From assembly GCA_036365455.1 (NCBI GenBank), contig JAWQUS010000008.1:16599501-16663500 (forward strand): 64,000 nt of DNA, written 5' to 3'. Positions 1 through 11,310 of the stretch are shown here, piece by piece; the first letter of the stretch is position 1; every line of letters starts with the position of its first letter. Below the pieces are notes generated by a model. That model was not told the origin of the DNA. It saw only the letters and a program-made list of their open reading frames with translations, and searched no databases. The stretch is from Macrosoma leucophasiata (Eukaryota; Arthropoda; Insecta; Lepidoptera; Hedylidae). Position numbers and translations under genes: made by a program.

Positions 1-61
1 AGCAACGCTGTTCTTAGGTATATAATATTCTGTTCTTCGCGCCGCATACCTTTCCAGGTAC

Positions 62-523
62 CAGTGGCGTAGCTAAAACATGGATGACACCCGGGACGGA
101 TGGACAAAAAAAAAGGAAATACTCGTCATTCTTTTGTATCTTATTTCTCCATTCTCTATCGTTGTGCCCTCTATTTGCGTAAAGTCTATGGCTTTCCTTG
201 GTATTATAAAAATGCGAAAAGTTTTGTATTTGCGCTTTAACGTCTAAACAGCTCAAATTTTGGTTATCTAAAGAGAGGGTGTCACCTCCAATCGGGTGGC
301 ACCCGGTGCAGGCCACCGCCGTAGCCACCCTATAGCTCCGCAACTGATAGGTAGGCGACTTCGTGTTAATTTGTATGAAATAATCTACCAAATGGTTAGT
401 AGGTGTTTTCATCACTTTCTGCTCTAAAAAAGACTTAAGTATACGACTAATTTTATTATAACATTTCAAGTAGATAACCAAAATGTTTTTATGCAGGTAT
501 ACCAAAACTAACATCCGTCACTG
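62..523. mobile_element. Possible hAT-like non-autonomous element
   Basis: Starts CAGTGGCGTAGCT and ends with the inverse of CAGTGACGGATGT, an imperfect inverted repeat of a hAT-like type. No matching 8-bp target duplication is seen. An open frame on the - strand across it resembles no protein I know. Confidence 0.3.
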
Positions 524-1029
524 CCCTTAAATAATTACGGTCCCCTATTCGACAATGATGAAGCGTTAATGATTTCTTGTGTTATATTAGGTATTATTTG
601 GATAATTAAACTGCCGGGTCCAATCTCCATGTTCCATGTTATACATTGATTTATGTTAGCGTTATTTTAGCATGGTTATTTGTTAATTTTATTGCTAATT
701 TAATCATTTCATTTTAAAAAATGAGATCTGGTTATTACCGTTACAAGATATTAAGAAAATAATGAAATCCCCACCTGTCATTCTATTAAAATATGTTTGT
801 AAGAAAAGAGAGATGGATATGTTTAAAAAGCACAGGGGATCAGCGAACAAAAACATTTGACATTACATTGGACTTGCATGAAAATATAAGTGTGGGCATC
901 GTATGCAACCTCTTCCCCTTTCTAAAGATTAAACATTTACCCTGATTGACTGCCATAGAGCAACACGACACGGGCCACCGGCTGCGCTATCGCTTGTTCG
1001 TCACCTACGAAAGCAAGAACATCAGATTA
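524..1029. other. Non-coding stretch with a fragment of a MITE end
   Basis: AT-rich, no gene seen. Positions 954-981 read CATAGAGCAACACGACACGGGCC, closely like the terminus of the element at 58290-58516, so a truncated relative lies here. Confidence 0.45.
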
Positions 1030-1495
1030 GGCGTCCTTAAATTACGTGAGATGTTTAAGGGGGGCAGGGGTCCAAGAAAAATCTCGTCCAATCTTACGTT
1101 GAGAGAAAGAGGAGGCTAGGCAAATATCACGCAATTTTTTTTCTGATTGATACAAAAAAAAACTTACTGTTTTCGCGCGGGCTGAAATAGAGTAGATATT
1201 ATTTTTTTAATCGCAATAGTTACGATTTAAATAGATATTCTATTGTTTAATTTGTATTACACTTATAGCTATCAGTAATATTTAACTACTAGTATTAACT
1301 TGTTGTAAATAAAAGTACGAAGCATATTTTTTTTCTTTATCAATAAAAATCCAACGCGTTTACATACCCACATTTCGAAAAATTTTACTTGAGATTGAGG
1401 GACGGGGGAGGGTTGAATAAAATCTCACGACATCTCACCAGGGGGAGGGCGGGACAGAAAATAAAAAAAAACATTTCACGTAATTTATGGACGCC
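1030..1495. mobile_element. Inverted-repeat DNA element, 466 bp
   Basis: Left end GGCGTCCTTAAATTACGTGA and right end inverse of GGCGTCCATAAATTACGTGA; the match extends to about 27 bp with 2 differences. Both ends lead into G-rich strings (AAGGGGGGCAGGGG, AGGGGGAGGGCGGG). No coding capacity is seen, so it is non-autonomous. The family is not assigned. Confidence 0.6.
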
Positions 1496-3300
1496 TCCTT
1501 ATAAATATTACTTCTAAGGAAGTATGTACAAATTGACATGCAAAATTGACAGCAATAGCATTGTCGACAACAACGTCGATAGGCGGTCGCGCACCAGTTT
1601 ATAAAAGATTGCCAAAATTTGGGTCAATTGCATTTTGCTACCCATGTCCATAACGTAACATTATCAATCGTGACATTATAATTGAATATGTCTTTATGTG
1701 CATAAAGACTTATTTTATTATATTATTAATAAAATATATGCCAAGAAAAATATCTCTCTCGGGTGCTAAATAATAGTAAGCAACTGTTTCTCAAGTCTAT
1801 ATTGATACATGCTTAATTTTAACGTCCTATTCGAGTGTTCAAGCGGATTTTTTGAATTATTTCATACAAAAAAAGCCGTTTTGGACATATTATGGGTACT
1901 TTGCTTTTTTGCTTTTATCGCTTCAGTAGAATTAGGAAGTAGATATAGGGGCCTATATCCGAATTTGTCTACCTACTCTACGATATTGATAATTGTAATA
2001 AATATATATATTCTGTTTTACATTGAATTTATTAAAAGTAGCGTAGGTATAATACGCGCGTTATTCATTGTTCTACGTAACAGCTATCGAGTTTTATATT
2101 ACTTGTCCGTATTAAAAATTAAGATGATAATATGATCTATGATATTTTAAGTCAAATGGGGACGAAAAGCACATTTAATGCGTTTCATTCGCATAAGTAT
2201 AAAAAAGTATTTTTCGATGTTTCTATATGTATAAATATTATATTAATATGTCTGTATAATACTTCTGTAGATTATTGTGCCAATGTCACCCAACCGCGGG
2301 TGCTCTCTTCAGTATTACCTTGCAATTTTGTTTTGAAGACGTGTGCAATTAAGGCATATCACCTTGTTACTTTTATTTTGAAAATATATGAATATTTTAT
2401 TCTTAAAATATTCATACTACTATGAAAGCATAAAATGTCTTATAAGATAATTGTAATTATTACCAAATGAATGACCAAAAGCTGTTAATTTTAATATTTT
2501 AATTGTGTACCTACCACATCTCTATATCAATTGACTAATTATGTAAAGTACCTACTTATCTACTACAGGTACATTTCCTATTTTTTTAGTATTACTATAT
2601 TTTTATAATGTAATATCCCTTTTTATGTATATTAGTTCAAATTAAATAAGTATATGTATAATAAATATATCGGATACTTATACTAAAATGTTACAATGTG
2701 ATATTAATCATTAATATTAGATTTTGTTACTCCAAGCCTCTGAATATGAGTAGATACCTATCTTATTTTAAACGTTATCCTTTCAAAATGCACAGTTTAA
2801 TAATATCGCTGAAAGCTAAAATATTATTATAATTTAATATCAGTTAAATTTAATATCTAGCTGTACCTATCTTAACTCCTCAAACAAAATGTTCCCTCTT
2901 ATCATATCTACGTTTTACATACCTATTATAAAATCTAAATTAAGTAACAAAATGTATTTGCTTGATAAAAGTGGCTGAAATTATTGTACTTAATGAATGT
3001 TATAAATATGATAGTTTATTCGGGAGCACCGAATAAACTTAAGTAGCTTTTTATTAATCAATTTCCAATTACATTTTCTCAATCCACAATAATCTGTAAA
3101 AAAATTATGTTATTCATTCACATCTATCGAAATCCAAAGCTCAAACTGAACTTACGCGGAAGTTAAGCAGCGTGGGATTTCATAACCTAGGTATACATTT
3201 AATTTTATCTTGTATAAATTTGTATGAGACAAACCGTAGCAAAGCGTTACAAGAACGAACCGATGCGATGTAGCGTAGCGTAGCACATCACAGTTTTTCT
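1496..3300. other. AT-rich intergenic DNA, no gene seen
   Basis: Two adjacent open frames (1809-2135 and 2132-2425) encode hydrophobic, Ile/Tyr-rich sequences expected by chance in such AT-rich DNA. No repeat ends, RNA gene or splice pattern recognised. Confidence 0.5.
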
Positions 3301-3672
3301 ACAGTAACCAGGAAGAAATATTGCACATCGAGTCTAGGAAAGAGAAAATCGGCTAGTTTCGCCTTTGTAGATTTTTTTTTTTAAATGTTTAATTTTTTGT
3401 AAATCTCTGCTGCATACTGCCTACTGCCTACGTTAGCACTGTTGGTCAAAACTTTATCACACACACGACAAACTTTACATAGCTAAGTGAGAAAGAGACA
3501 ACGCTTTAAAGACCCAAATTATCGTTTTAGTAAAAACAACACAAATTATCTCCCTTTACTCACATTAAATATTACTTTTGAGTTTGGGAAAAGGTTTTCC
3601 GTTCAGAGCTTTGTAACCACTATACTAGGTACACTGATATTTGCAGTGCGGTATTGCAGCGTTGTACTGTAC
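3301..3672. mobile_element. CAGTATCC MITE, copy A (degenerate)
   Basis: Starts ACAGTAACCAGGAAGAAATATTGCACATCGAG and keeps the internal blocks of the family (TCGGCTAGTTTCG, CTGCTGCATACTGCCTAC, TTGGTCAAAACTT, GAGAAAGAGACAACGCT). The right end is worn, perhaps ending at GTACTGTA near 3670. A T-rich insertion lies near 3370-3400. Confidence 0.55.
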
Positions 3673-5372
3673 CTACGCGCGAAACTTTGGCACTGAGTGA
3701 AGTGTAAACATTGCCCCAGTCCCTTACCTCGCGATGACCACATTGACCACACAGATCAGAAAAAATCGAGTATCAATGTTGGCCCGATGTAATCTAACTA
3801 ATGCCACATTTTCCTCGTCGCGTATCCCTGATAAACTATAAAATCGCCTTATTCGCAGCGACTTGTAGCTAACTTCACGGATAACACATACATATGTACA
3901 ACAAGTTCAATATTATTATATATAGCTTTGAATGAATGAACCGCCATTTCTAATAACTACATGACCGCTTTTAGCTTCTTAAAAATAAATTGCAATATTC
4001 ATATCAAATATGGCATTTTATCTCATATCATTGACGTGATTAATGTAATGGAAGAAATTTTCGAAGTTGGAATCGCTGTTAAACTCCCATGTTGACAGCT
4101 GAACATTGTATGAGCTACTGTCTCTTTGGTGCAAATAGCTCGTATTTACGACGTTACCACTTTTGCCACAAGATCACGCGCTTACATCACTTCTATTGTG
4201 TGACAAACTATACTGTGCAGAAATGCTCCAACCAACAAAAGATCTGTAGCTTCATTACAGGTAGGTACACTCGTATCAATCGCTTGTTTCATGGTTAGTT
4301 TGCCTGTGCCATCCCGCGGTGGATCCAGATTTATTGTCAGGCCTAGACCCAGCTTATGGCAGGTTTTATCAAGGTGAACATGAAAAAAACATAAGTAAAA
4401 AATATAGGTTACATAAGATTTGCTATAATTATACTGGACTGGGGTGATTTTTAAGGAAAATACTTGAACCCTATGAATACATTATCATTCGTAGTTTGAG
4501 CCTCTTAGACCATTCTCTGGATCTCCCTCTAGTTAAAAGTATCTACACTCTGTACTAATGACTGTAACTATTCCTTATCCAGGTGTAAATAAGTACCTAT
4601 ACAATTCAATCTACCTATACAAAATAACTTGCTGCCGTTAGATCCTCAGTATCATTAAAATGTACTTATTATTGCATGTGTAGTAGTTTATAATTATTTG
4701 GCATATGATTGAAATTATCAAATGAAATTGATATTTGTGTACCTACCTATCGCAATTTTCGATTGCAAAATAATGTTTTTATATCCTCTATAACCGCAGT
4801 AATTCGACTAAGTCAGCAATAAAATAGTTTATTTAATAAACTGCCAAATTTTTTGCGTCTTAATTGTTATATTTTTTTGCAAAAGAGATCAACATCTTTG
4901 CAGTTGATCTATAAAAAAATTGCTCAGGTTTAGGTACTGCATTTGTATCGTCATATAAGATAGTGAATTATCTGAGTTGCATATTTTATTACATACGTAT
5001 ACTTATTTAAACAAGACTTCTTGTTGTTTTCGAAATTTTTGTATAAAGTGTAGATTAACTAACGAACAAATTTTAATATGTATCGATGTATCCGAAACTA
5101 GAGAGGTATCTAATGTGGTTTTCATAAGTGGCCTAATTATTGAGTACCTACATATTCTTTCATTGCTTATATTTTGTATGCATTATATCGTGTTGGAAAA
5201 TATGGAATATCGCCGTCTAACTATACTAAATATTCTTACAATCTAAATGCGATTGATATTGCACAGAAAAGTTACTGTTTATAACTTAGGAAACTGTGTG
5301 ATAGGAGAATTAACAATTTTGTATAAATTAATCACTGTGCTATGAACTATACGAATAAGTGTGTATGTACCT
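3673..5372. other. AT-rich intergenic DNA, no gene seen
   Basis: Only short chance frames. No recognisable repeat except moth-typical ACCTAC words. Confidence 0.4.
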
Positions 5373-5844
5373 ACAGTATCCAAAATTAAATATTGCACAT
5401 CGAGCCTACGAAAGAGACAATCGGCTAGGAGAGTTTCGACTTCATAGAGCGTCATCTCTGCTGCACACTGTTATAAGCCTATTACACGACACGGTATTCA
5501 GGGCAGAAAGGATAAGCGTGGCCTCGCACCGGGTTGCCGCTTATTACACTATCCGGTCGACAACGCCCTAACTCAATCACAATACAAATACACGGGCCGC
5601 TCCGGTCGCCCTAATTAGGGGCCTTACTCCCTAAATGTTATTACACTACCCTGACCCTTGCTATCGTTCCCTGAATACCGTGCCGTGTAATAAGTCCAAT
5701 AGTCTGGTATTGGTCAAAACTTGATCAAAATGGTCGACAAACGTCAAATAGGGAGGGTGCGAAAGAGATAACGCTCTACAGACCCGAAATAAGCCGAAGT
5801 ATCCGTCTTAAGGTCGATGTGCAATATTTATTGTTGGATACTGT
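5373..5844. mobile_element. CAGTATCC MITE, copy B, carrying a nested MITE
   Basis: Ends ACAGTATCCAAAATTAAATATTG and inverse of ACAGTATCCAACAATAAATATTG. Inside each end GCACATCGA, CTACGAAAGAGA/CTTAAGACGG and TAGAGCGTTATCTC form a long inverted repeat. Flanked by TA, as for Tc1/mariner-type MITEs. Without the insertion at 5480-5692 it is about 259 bp, like the other copies. Confidence 0.75.
5480..5692. mobile_element. Second MITE inserted inside copy B
   Basis: 213 bp with 24-bp terminal inverted repeats TATTACACGACACGGTATTC and inverse of TATTACACGGCACGGTATTC (1 difference), then CAGGG on both sides. It interrupts the block between GCACACTG and AGTCTGGTATTGG that is continuous in copies C, D and E. 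Confidence 0.75.
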
Positions 5845-5979
5845 ATGCTATTTTCAGATTTTTCTCTATAAGGTATACCTACCTTCCTATTAATTTTATT
5901 TGTGTAAACACAATCTTTTTATATGCGTTCGTGTAGAGTCTCAGACGGATCAAAGATAATGTAAGACGGATATTGAAAA

Positions 5980-6034
5980 AAAACGGTCAAGTGCGTGTCG
6001 GGACACGCGCAGTGTAGGGTTCCGTAGTTTTTAG
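5980..6034 (+). repeat. Fragment of a common lepidopteran repeat (GGTCAAGTGCG end)
   Basis: AACGGTCAAGTGCGTGTCGG ... AGGGTTCCGTAG is a repeat end I know as frequent in moths and butterflies. Its partner end lies at 7497-7577. Confidence 0.5.
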
Positions 6035-6037
6035 GTT

Positions 6038-6182
6038 CTTTATCATCATCATCATCATTTCAGCCAAAAGACGTCCAATGCTGAACAAAGGCCTCCCCCA
6101 AAGAATGCCACAGCGAACGGTCCTGGGTCGCCCTCATCCAGCGATTGCCTGCGACCTTCACCAGGTCGTCGGTCCTCATGCA
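6038..6182 (-). mobile_element. RTE-type LINE, 3' fragment
   Basis: Inverse of the 3' end at 9890-10009: encodes DDLVKVAG.RW...AQD and a GDAFVQQWT-like end, followed by ATGATGATG, the tail type of RTE LINEs. Heavily damaged. Confidence 0.6.
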
Positions 6183-6894
6183 AATCTTCTTGGTTATCTA
6201 TATATTTGGGTTATCGTAATAGAAATAGAAAATATTTTTATTTCGAATAGATCTTTACAGATACTTTCAAAACGTCAATAAATCATAAAATACCTAGAGT
6301 GAATAACCATTACATATAGTAAAAGCAAAATCATATATTAATAGTAAATTAAAAATTAGAATTTAAACTACTTGGTTAAAACATAATAATCACAATTATT
6401 TTCAATTCCTTCAATGATGATAAATGAAGAAAAAGGAAAACTCATTCGTCAAGATCAAAGTTGTAGCAGAGTTCCAAGTGCAGTCACAACGGAGAAGAAC
6501 TCTGCTACCCAACAAACTCAGTAAGAGCTCTTTTAAATGAGAGCTTAAATCTAGTACAGATTATCGTGAAAAATCAAATAATGTGAACGTCCATAGCATA
6601 GATGAAATAAACTGCTATCTACTAAATGTGATGTAGCTCCTGCAAACCAGAACAGACCAGTCCCCACCAACAGCACCCGTTCACGAGTATGACGCATGTG
6701 ACAGCCATTGCCCACTTCGACCATTTTAGAGGGAAGTGAGCAACCCGCCACACGACGCCGCCAAAGGCAAAGACATTTAAGCGTGCATGACTGTTCCGGA
6801 TATGCATACGGCAAAATAAAAGATAAAGTCGTTAGGTATAATTTAAAAACAATTAATTTTGATATTGTATTAATAAATATATCTTGTCGTCCAA

Positions 6895-7328
6895 TCGCTA
6901 CGATATATCTCTCGTCCAATATACCGCAGTGTCTGAAGAAGAAGGTCTTTGACCAGTGTGTGTTGCCAGTGATGACTACGGCACCGAAACGGGGTCGCTC
7001 ACTATAGGCCTCATAAGAAGGCTCAAGGTTACTCAGTGAGCAACGGAGAGAGCTATGCTTGGCGTTTCTCTGCGAGATCGAATCAGAACTGAGGAGATCC
7101 GCATGGGTACCAAAGTTACCGACATAGCTCACCGAATAGCGAGACACAGAACTGACAGCCGTTGGGGCAGAAGAGTTCTGGAGTGGCGACCGCGTACCGG
7201 AAGACGCTGCGTAGGCACGTCCCCCACGAGGTGGACCGACGACCTGGTGAAGGTTGTGGCAATCTGTTCGTTTTGGAGGCCTTTGTCCAGCAGTGGACGT
7301 CTTTTGGCTGAAATGATGATGATGTTAA
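6895..7328 (+). mobile_element. RTE-type LINE, 3' fragment of the reverse transcriptase
   Basis: Encodes KVFDQCVLPVMT, LRRLKVTQ and MLGVSLRDRIRTEEIRMGTKVTD, then RRVLEWRPRTGRR and PTRWTDDLVKV. This is the C-terminal region of the moth/butterfly RTE endonuclease-reverse transcriptase (for example HmRTE types). Frames are broken, and a block is missing after RIARH. It ends AAATGATGATGATG. Confidence 0.7.
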
Positions 7329-7496
7329 ATAAATATATTAATAAACTTGACGATCAATGAAACTTCGTATAAGATTTAAGAAGCGGCTGCAAGATACATT
7401 CGTACTACGCGGTAAATTCATAATAGATTCTTTATTAGGTTTATAAGAGAAAGATGGTTCAGCTCGGTTGCATTCAGAGTCTCTAGTACCAAGAGT

Positions 7497-7577
7497 TTTT
7501 GCGCTTAACCGCCGATGGACGGACAGACGGACATGGTGAAACTATAAGGGTTCCTTGTTTACTACGGAATCCTAAAA
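7497..7577 (+). repeat. Second end of the GGTCAAGTGCG repeat
   Basis: GACGGACAGACGGACATGGTG ... AGGGTTCCTTG ... ACGGAATCCTAAAAA is the usual other terminus of the repeat begun at 5980. The two ends enclose the RTE fragments. Confidence 0.45.
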
Positions 7578-8635
7578 AGGGTACGTACCTACTTTATTTT
7601 GACACTTAATTTATAAATCAATGTAGTAAAGGTGGCAACCCTATTCGCAGCGCAAAATGTTTTCGAAACGTTACATTGATTAAGCTTACAAGATGTACCG
7701 CCCCTAGTTAAAATTGAAAGTTATATTAAAAGTAGGAACAAACTTGCATAAAAAAGTAAATGCAAGTAAGTACCTATATATTTTTATTGTTATTATTATT
7801 TTTCTAGCTTTAGCTGTCCCACTATTGAACAAAATCCTGCCCTGATTTGGTCCGCGATACGCGGTCTTCCACGAACCTTACAAAAAAAAAGACCTTTATT
7901 TTAAACATTTCGTAAATCCGTCTGCGCACTGTACAAACGCACCTTTTGAAGTATAAAATGGTAATTTTAGAAGGAACTCACATGTAACTATAGGTACGTA
8001 TATTATCTAATATCCTTGAGAAGCGTTTCAGTCATAATAATAATTATTATTGTCTTTGAATTACTTACAATGAATAATATAATTATTGTGTTAGATGTTT
8101 TAAAAATAGTTTTCAAGCATTTATAATTTGTATGTACTATTTCTTGAATACATTTGTTTTGTTGTAGGTATGTTTTTTCTAAGACGTTTTGTAGGTATGG
8201 AGCGAAACAATAGAATATAATTAATTTATAGATTCAGTCTAGAAGATTATTGAAGCTATGACGGCTGTAGTTATTGTATGTATCAAGCTTTTTTTCTGTA
8301 TGTAACAATTTATCGAAACCTATATTTGTAATAAGTAAATGGTGTATACGTGTATTATGCGGCAGTTTCATTATAACGTTCGACACCTACAGTGTAAGTA
8401 TGTAAATTTCAGACTAAAGGAATTGCCTTAGTCTGAAATGCAAACCAAGTAGGTATGTACCTTTAACTCCTTTTAACTATGCAACGTTCTAATTGCAAAC
8501 TGCTAAGTAACTAGCGGTGGCCAAGCAACCGTATCTACGAGAACTTCCTACCCTACGTTCCACGTTCGCAAAATTGTGAATTAATTTTGGACTACTGAAC
8601 GAAAGAAAACATTTATTTTATAGGTAAGTATGCAA
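7578..8635. other. Intergenic DNA, no gene seen
   Basis: AT-rich. An inverted LINE-tail remnant lies near 7805-7850 (CTGTCCCACTATTGAACAAA). At 8405-8441 ATTTCAGACTAA and its inverse form a short hairpin. Confidence 0.4.
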
Positions 8636-8836
8636 GGTGGCAAACAAGCATGTAGCTCACATTGTGGATAAGTGATGACTGCAGCCTATATAGACGTCGT
8701 GTGATAGTTATTACGGGGCCATGCAAAACCTACCATCTAACCGGAACTTCATTTGGCGGCAGACAGATTAGGTAATGCGGTGGTAGTGTACCTACGCCTT
8801 CGAGTCCCTGCACTGGCACTCTACCACCAGTTAAAA
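8636..8836 (+). mobile_element. SINE-like repeat, copy 1 (GTGGCAAACAAGC family)
   Basis: Starts GGTGGCAAACAAGCATG, then AGTGATGACTGCAGCCTATA, and ends TCTACCACCAGTTAAAA. Six copies occur in this window. It resembles a widespread lepidopteran short retroposon with AAACAAGCA...AGTGATTACCG blocks. Confidence 0.55.
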
Positions 8837-8973
8837 TGATTTGTGAACTCACCTAAAAAGGGCTTTAAGACGACGTAGGATATATATTGTTATCTTTAAA
8901 CCTGTTCCTTAGGTAGGTACCTAATAATGTTGCGCAGCCAGATGGACGATGAGATGTTGACGTGTATACACGA

Positions 8974-9003
8974 AATAGATTATCTATTCCGTGCGTGTAT
9001 AAT
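8974..9003. repeat. Short palindrome AATAGAT-TATCTATT
   Basis: ACACGAAATAGATTATCTATTCCGTG is an imperfect palindrome very like the perfect one at 10220-10241. Confidence 0.4.
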
Positions 9004-9256
9004 ATTGTAGCTGAGAGAGAGGAACAGCTGGTAGGATAATACCTATTACTACGGAACGACCCAGTGAAGCTTGGTAACTGTTGACACTTGTTTACTAGGT
9101 ATACCCATAGATTTATTATACTACTTCGGGTGTACCACACCGCACCATTGTGGCACCACAAGTTTGACAAGTAACATACCTAAAAGGCACCTATAGTAAT
9201 TTTTCTAAAGTTGTTTATATTTACTATGCTAGATTTACCTTACCACCTTGTTCTAA

Positions 9257-9394
9257 GGGCGAGATTCACAGACCGCGCTACGACTTTACTTTGAGCAAAG
9301 TATGCTTAGAACTGTCAGAAATGTATGGGTTTTGACAGTTCGTAGCGTACTTTGCTCGAAAGTAAAGTCGTAGTGCGGTCTGTGAATCTCACCA
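9257..9394. mobile_element. Foldback MITE flanked by TAA, copy 1
   Basis: 138 bp; the two halves are inverse of each other over most of their length (GAGATTCACAGACCGC, ACTACGACTTTACTTT, GAGCAAAGTA). TAA stands directly on both sides, a PIF/Harbinger (Tourist-like) signature. A second copy of the same length is at 45370. Confidence 0.8.
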
Positions 9395-9518
9395 TAAGTC
9401 TGTTATGAACGTGTTTTCTTCTTTTTGATTGTAATAAATGATTGAAATTTTGAATGTTGCTATGGGGCTTTGTATGAGAGTTACACTTGTATAGAATAAC
9501 ATAATCGTAGTACATATC

Positions 9519-10009
9519 TTCTCGTCCGACATACCGCAGTGTCTCAAGAAAAAGGTCTTTGACCAGTGTGTGTTGTCAGTGATGACATACGGCACCGAAA
9601 CGTGGTCGCTCACTATGGGCCTCATAAGAAGGCTCAAGGTCACTCAGAGAGCAATGGAGAGAGCTATGCTTGGAGTTTCTCTGCGAGATCGAATCAGAAA
9701 TGAGGAGATCCGCATGAGAACCAAATTTACCGACATAGCTCACCAAATAGCGAGACTCAAGTGGCACTGCCATTTGAGTCCGGGCACATAGCTCGACGAA
9801 CTGACGGCCGTTGGGGCAGAGCAGTTCTCGAGTGGCGACCGCGTACCGGAAAGCGAAGCGTGGGCAGGCCTCCCACTAGATGGACCGACGACCTGGTGAA
9901 GGTCGCGGGCAATCGCTGGATGAGGGCGGCCCAGGACCGTTCGTTGTGGCATTCTTTGGGGAAGGCCTTTGTTCAGCAGTGGACGTCTTTTGGCTGAAAT
10001 GATGATGAG
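9519..10009 (+). mobile_element. RTE-type LINE, 3' part with the end of the reverse transcriptase
   Basis: The best RTE fragment in the window. Encodes MTYGTETWSLTMGLIRRLKV, TQRAMERAMLGVSLRDRIRN and TDIAHQIARLKW in one frame. A frameshift near 9765 follows, then GHIARRTDGRWG, VLEWRPRTGKRSVGRPPTRW, DDLVKVAGNRWMRAAQD and a stop after FVQQWTSFG (9997). It ends AAATGATGATGA. It lacks the endonuclease and most of the reverse transcriptase, so it is a dead 5'-truncated copy. Confidence 0.75.
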
Positions 10010-10054
10010 TACATACCTACCTTAAACAAGGATATAAGAAAAAGTATGTATGTA

Positions 10055-10190
10055 TCTTCACGCCAGGTCCCTAACGGGGTAGGCAGAGAGTGTAGAGCGC
10101 CAGATATCCCGGTACGTGCGTCCCGGTGACGTACGTCTTGTGCCTCGTCTACCTTTATCATTCTCTTCATACAAACACGCCGATTCCTAA
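10055..10190 (-). mobile_element. LINE fragment, C-terminal region of a reverse transcriptase
   Basis: On the - strand encodes RNRRVC-like and CMKRMIKVDEAQDVR, then a shifted frame for DIWRSTL-like sequence. The better copy is at 24319-24640. Confidence 0.5.
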
Positions 10191-10219
10191 GAAAAGGTCT
10201 TGATCAATATCTACATACC

Positions 10220-10241
10220 CACGGAATAGATCTATTCCGTG
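10220..10241. repeat. Perfect 22-bp palindrome
   Basis: CACGGAATAGATCTATTCCGTG is fully self-complementary; a relative is at 8974-9003. Confidence 0.5.
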
Positions 10242-10442
10242 TACATACCTATCTACTTAGTACATAAATGCTCTGTATTTATATTCAGTTGCCTGTAATG
10301 AAGGGCAGAGTAGGTACAGGAACGTTAGTAACTATGCGGTAGGTTGGTTGTAGGACACTAGTAAACAAAGGAGATGGGTAATTTTGGGCCCCTAAAATCG
10401 TTACTGGTTAACCTACCTACTATACGAATAAGCTACTATAAG

Positions 10443-10790
10443 AAGCGCGCATGGCCCCGCGGCTGGTGTAGATCGTAAGCGATCTACTCGGTTAAGCGAT
10501 ACGGGCGCGGGTGTGTGGTGGGTGGCAAATAAAATGCGCGCTTCCATGCTTCGGAGGGCACGTTAAGCCGTCGGTCCCGATTGCTATCGATTGATAGCAG
10601 TCGTTAAACCTAGTCGGGGGCCTTATGGGCGGTTTGAAAACACAGGGCTGACAGGGGGTTGGCCACTAACCCACCCACCTCCGCCAATCCGCATTGGAGC
10701 AGCGTGGTTGGAGTAAGCTCCAGGCCTCTCCCCAAAAAGGGAAGAGACTCGTGCCCAGCAGTGGGACGTATAATGGGTTGCCATTATTAT
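10443..10790 (+). mobile_element. LINE 3' UTR remnant
   Basis: GCTTCGGAGGGCACGTTAAG, CCGTCGGTCCCG and, near the end, CCCAGCAGTGGGACGTATAA are known blocks of the 3' UTR of a frequent lepidopteran non-LTR element. Much GC-richer than its surroundings. Confidence 0.55.
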
Positions 10791-10799
10791 TGTCTCCCC

Positions 10800-11310
10800 T
10801 AATGGGTTGCCATTATTATTGTGGACCTTTGTCAGGCTTGCGCGGGGACATGGGGGGTCCAACACGTAGAGGCCCTTTTGAGAATTTTGATCTACTTTGT
10901 AATGGGTTATATTCGGCGGGACCTCTCTCTGACTGCATCAATAGTTAATACAGGCACAGACAGACCCCGCAGAATATAATGGGACTATTGTAATGATAAG
11001 TGATTCGCCAAACTTTGGGCTATGTGGGTGAACTGGGGGGACTAGCTGGCTGGGCCTATGGAGTGAGATCCGGCACCTGCCTATATACAACATCTCACAT
11101 TATCGAATCCTACTTTAGGCAGGTGGTTACTCGCCTCTCCTTGGTGGGCCCCCCAAACAGCCAACCCGATGGTCGACGGGGGGCAACACTGTTGGGAGAG
11201 GCTGGAGGTGTCGAGAGGTGTGGCCCCGGTTTTACCATCACGAGCGAGTAATCTCGAGCTCAGAGCGGGTTTCCCCGCTATTATGCCTTTAGACACTTCC
11301 ACCCCCGAGT
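10800..11310 (+). repeat. GC-rich repeat-derived block, probably LINE sequence
   Basis: No gene recognised. The block CCCCGCAGAATATAATGGG near 10965 is shared in part with 29955 (CCCCCGCAGAATATTA), so both come from one repeat family. Confidence 0.35.

Noticed and set aside
14..514. 166-codon open frame on the - strand
   Set aside because: No recognisable family, lies inside a candidate transposon, unusual composition and no splice or start evidence.
1809..2425. Two overlapping hydrophobic open frames (108 and 97 codons)
   Set aside because: Very AT-rich DNA yields Ile/Tyr/Phe-rich frames by chance; no signal of selection or homology.
6551..7147. 198-codon open frame on the - strand
   Set aside because: It is the antisense of the RTE LINE coding fragment on the + strand.
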